NCBI GenBank assembly: GCA_038093515.1
Contig: JBBPSI010000394.1
Location: forward strand, 1 to 16,117
Origin: Butyriboletus loyo
Lineage: Eukaryota > Basidiomycota > Agaricomycetes > Boletales > Boletaceae
DNA: 16,117 nucleotides
Direction of reading: 5' to 3'
Part shown: one piece after another, positions 15,555-16,117 of the stretch
Layout: each line of letters opens with the position of its first letter
Position numbering within the stretch: the first letter of the stretch is position 1
Notes under the pieces: model-generated
Told to the model about the DNA's origin: nothing
The model's input: the letters and a program-made list of their open reading frames with translations, nothing else
The model's database searches: none
Translations under genes and position numbers: made by a program

Positions 15555-15763
15555 CTAACCTTCAAGATGAAGGATTTATCTGGTGTTCTGATTGAAGGAA
15601 GATGACTTGCTACTAGAGATGAGAGGACAAGGATATCAATTGTGATTCCAAGTAGATCTAGCTTAGAGTACAACATAGCTAGATCTCATCATATTATAGT
15701 ACAGGAGAATGTGCACAGACCAAAGATAGAAAAGGAAAGATGGCTATCATATGATATAGAGGA
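15555..15763 (-). repeat. 5' LTR of element B, 3' part (interrupted by LTR A3)
   Basis: It matches 5904-6112 over about 209 bp with scattered differences. On the minus strand it is the downstream (TATA to end) half of the LTR; the upstream half should continue beyond the LTR A3 insertion, outside the window. GGTCTGTGCACA (15721-15710) and TATAATA (15698-15692) are intact, and the 10-bp-arm inverted repeat is at 15654-15686. GAGGA (15759-15763) is the predicted target duplication of LTR A3; the same bases are uninterrupted in the 3' copy at 6108-6112. Confidence 0.88.
15692..15721 (-). promoter_or_regulatory. LTR B core promoter (5' copy): GGTCTGTGCACA plus TATA
   Basis: On the minus strand GGTCTGTGCACA runs 15721-15710 and TATAATA 15698-15692, 23 bp start to start. 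The copy sits upstream of element B gag, the position from which element RNA would be transcribed. An inverted repeat with arms AGATCTAGCT and AGCTAGATCT follows. Confidence 0.6.
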
Positions 15764-16117
15764 TGTTATAATCATAACATTTATTTGTACACTTTGAACT
15801 TTGGACTTAGTCATTTGGACAACTTTCACTTTCAAAGGTCACATGATTCAACACATGTGATCATGGGAACTTACATGTGATCACTTGCTGACTAAGCATA
15901 TGATGTCATGATCTAGACCAGGCCTAGACTCTATGACATCACAACACATGTATTTAATCTCCGTTTGGTTCTCTTCTTTTTGATCACTGTGCCTCGTGTG
16001 GTTAATCACCATCGCACTTCTCTTCTTTATGATCCCTGTCGACCCTGTAGTCTATCCATGTATAGTAGTTCATCTCACGCACAGCTTGGTCTGTGCGCAT
16101 CTCTGTACAATATATAA
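15764..16117 (+). mobile_element. LTR A3, left part (354 bp, cut by window end)
   Basis: It starts TGTTATAATC like A1 and A2 and matches A2 through the TATA box, including the ~80 bp missing from A1. It is inserted in the 5' LTR of element B. Whether it is a solo LTR or the 5' LTR of a full element cannot be told. It is the most CpG-decayed copy: both CACGTG sites read CACATG or similar and TGACGTCA reads TGACATCA. Confidence 0.92.
16088..16117 (+). promoter_or_regulatory. LTR A3 core promoter: GGTCTGTGCGCA plus TATA
   Basis: GGTCTGTGCGCA at 16088-16099 and TATATAA at 16111-16117, 23 bp start to start. The window ends inside the TATA box. Confidence 0.62.

Larger units (their letters stand above)
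5904..15763 (-). mobile_element. Element B: old Ty3/Gypsy chromovirus with an extra 3' ORF
   Basis: On the minus strand this runs 5' LTR (15555-15763, partial), gag, protease, RT, RNase H, integrase, chromodomain, ORF3, polypurine tract, 3' LTR (5904-6311). The two LTR copies match over about 208 bp. At least six elements entered it: A, Tc1/mariner, LTR C, LTR D1, LTR D2 and LTR A3. Every coding region has stops, mostly TGA at expected Arg positions, plus frameshifts. Without the insertions the internal part would be about 6 kb. It is the oldest layer, because everything else sits inside it. Confidence 0.88.

Noticed and set aside
1..16117. CRISPR array, tRNA, rRNA, or bacterial promoter and ribosome-binding sites.
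   Set aside because: No spaced short direct repeats or cloverleaf were seen, and all content is eukaryotic transposable elements.

Overview
The window contains no host gene that I can recognise. It is a nested pile of transposable elements from a eukaryotic genome, most likely a filamentous fungus and probably a basidiomycete (Agaricomycetes). That placement is inference: the two large elements are chromodomain-bearing Ty3/Gypsy elements whose protein style I associate with agaricomycete genomes, and the older copies show heavy CpG decay as expected for methylated repeats. Nothing is bacterial.

Layout. The oldest layer is element B, on the minus strand from about 15763 (5' LTR) to 5904 (3' LTR). 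In coding order it has gag, protease, RT, RNase H, integrase, chromodomain, an extra third ORF (ORF3) with a CCHC zinc knuckle, a polypurine tract and the 3' LTR. Element A, a plus-strand Ty3/Gypsy chromovirus (1-5903, left end outside the window), abuts B's 3' LTR close to its outer end and is best read as inserted into it. A Tc1/mariner transposon (12864-14364) splits B's gag inside the zinc knuckle. Four LTRs lie alone: C (9724-10543) in B's RNase H/integrase linker, D2 (8793-9218) in B's integrase, D1 (6857-7273) in B's ORF3, and A1 (3096-3549) in element A. A fifth short LTR-like element, E (3595-3776), is also in A. A third copy of LTR A (15764-16117, cut by the window edge) sits in B's 5' LTR. 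A1, C, D1, D2 and E each have a 5-bp target duplication, and removing element plus one duplication keeps the reading frame in every case.

Decay. Nearly all recognisable coding regions are broken. Most in-frame stops are TGA where the family normally has Arg, and several catalytic residues are changed by CG-to-CA substitutions. Both fit deamination of methylated CpG. The two apparently youngest LTRs (A1 and C) keep the most CpG.

Most interesting signal. Four LTR families with otherwise different sequences (A, B, C, D; eight copies) share a core-promoter module: GGTCTGTGCRCA or a close variant, then TATA starting exactly 23 bp after the first G in every copy. In seven of the eight copies (the A3 copy is cut by the window edge and D1 lacks it, so six visible) a family-specific inverted repeat follows just downstream of TATA. 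Other points of interest are a canonical -1 frameshift heptamer on the gag stop of element A, and the knuckle-bearing ORF3 of element B.
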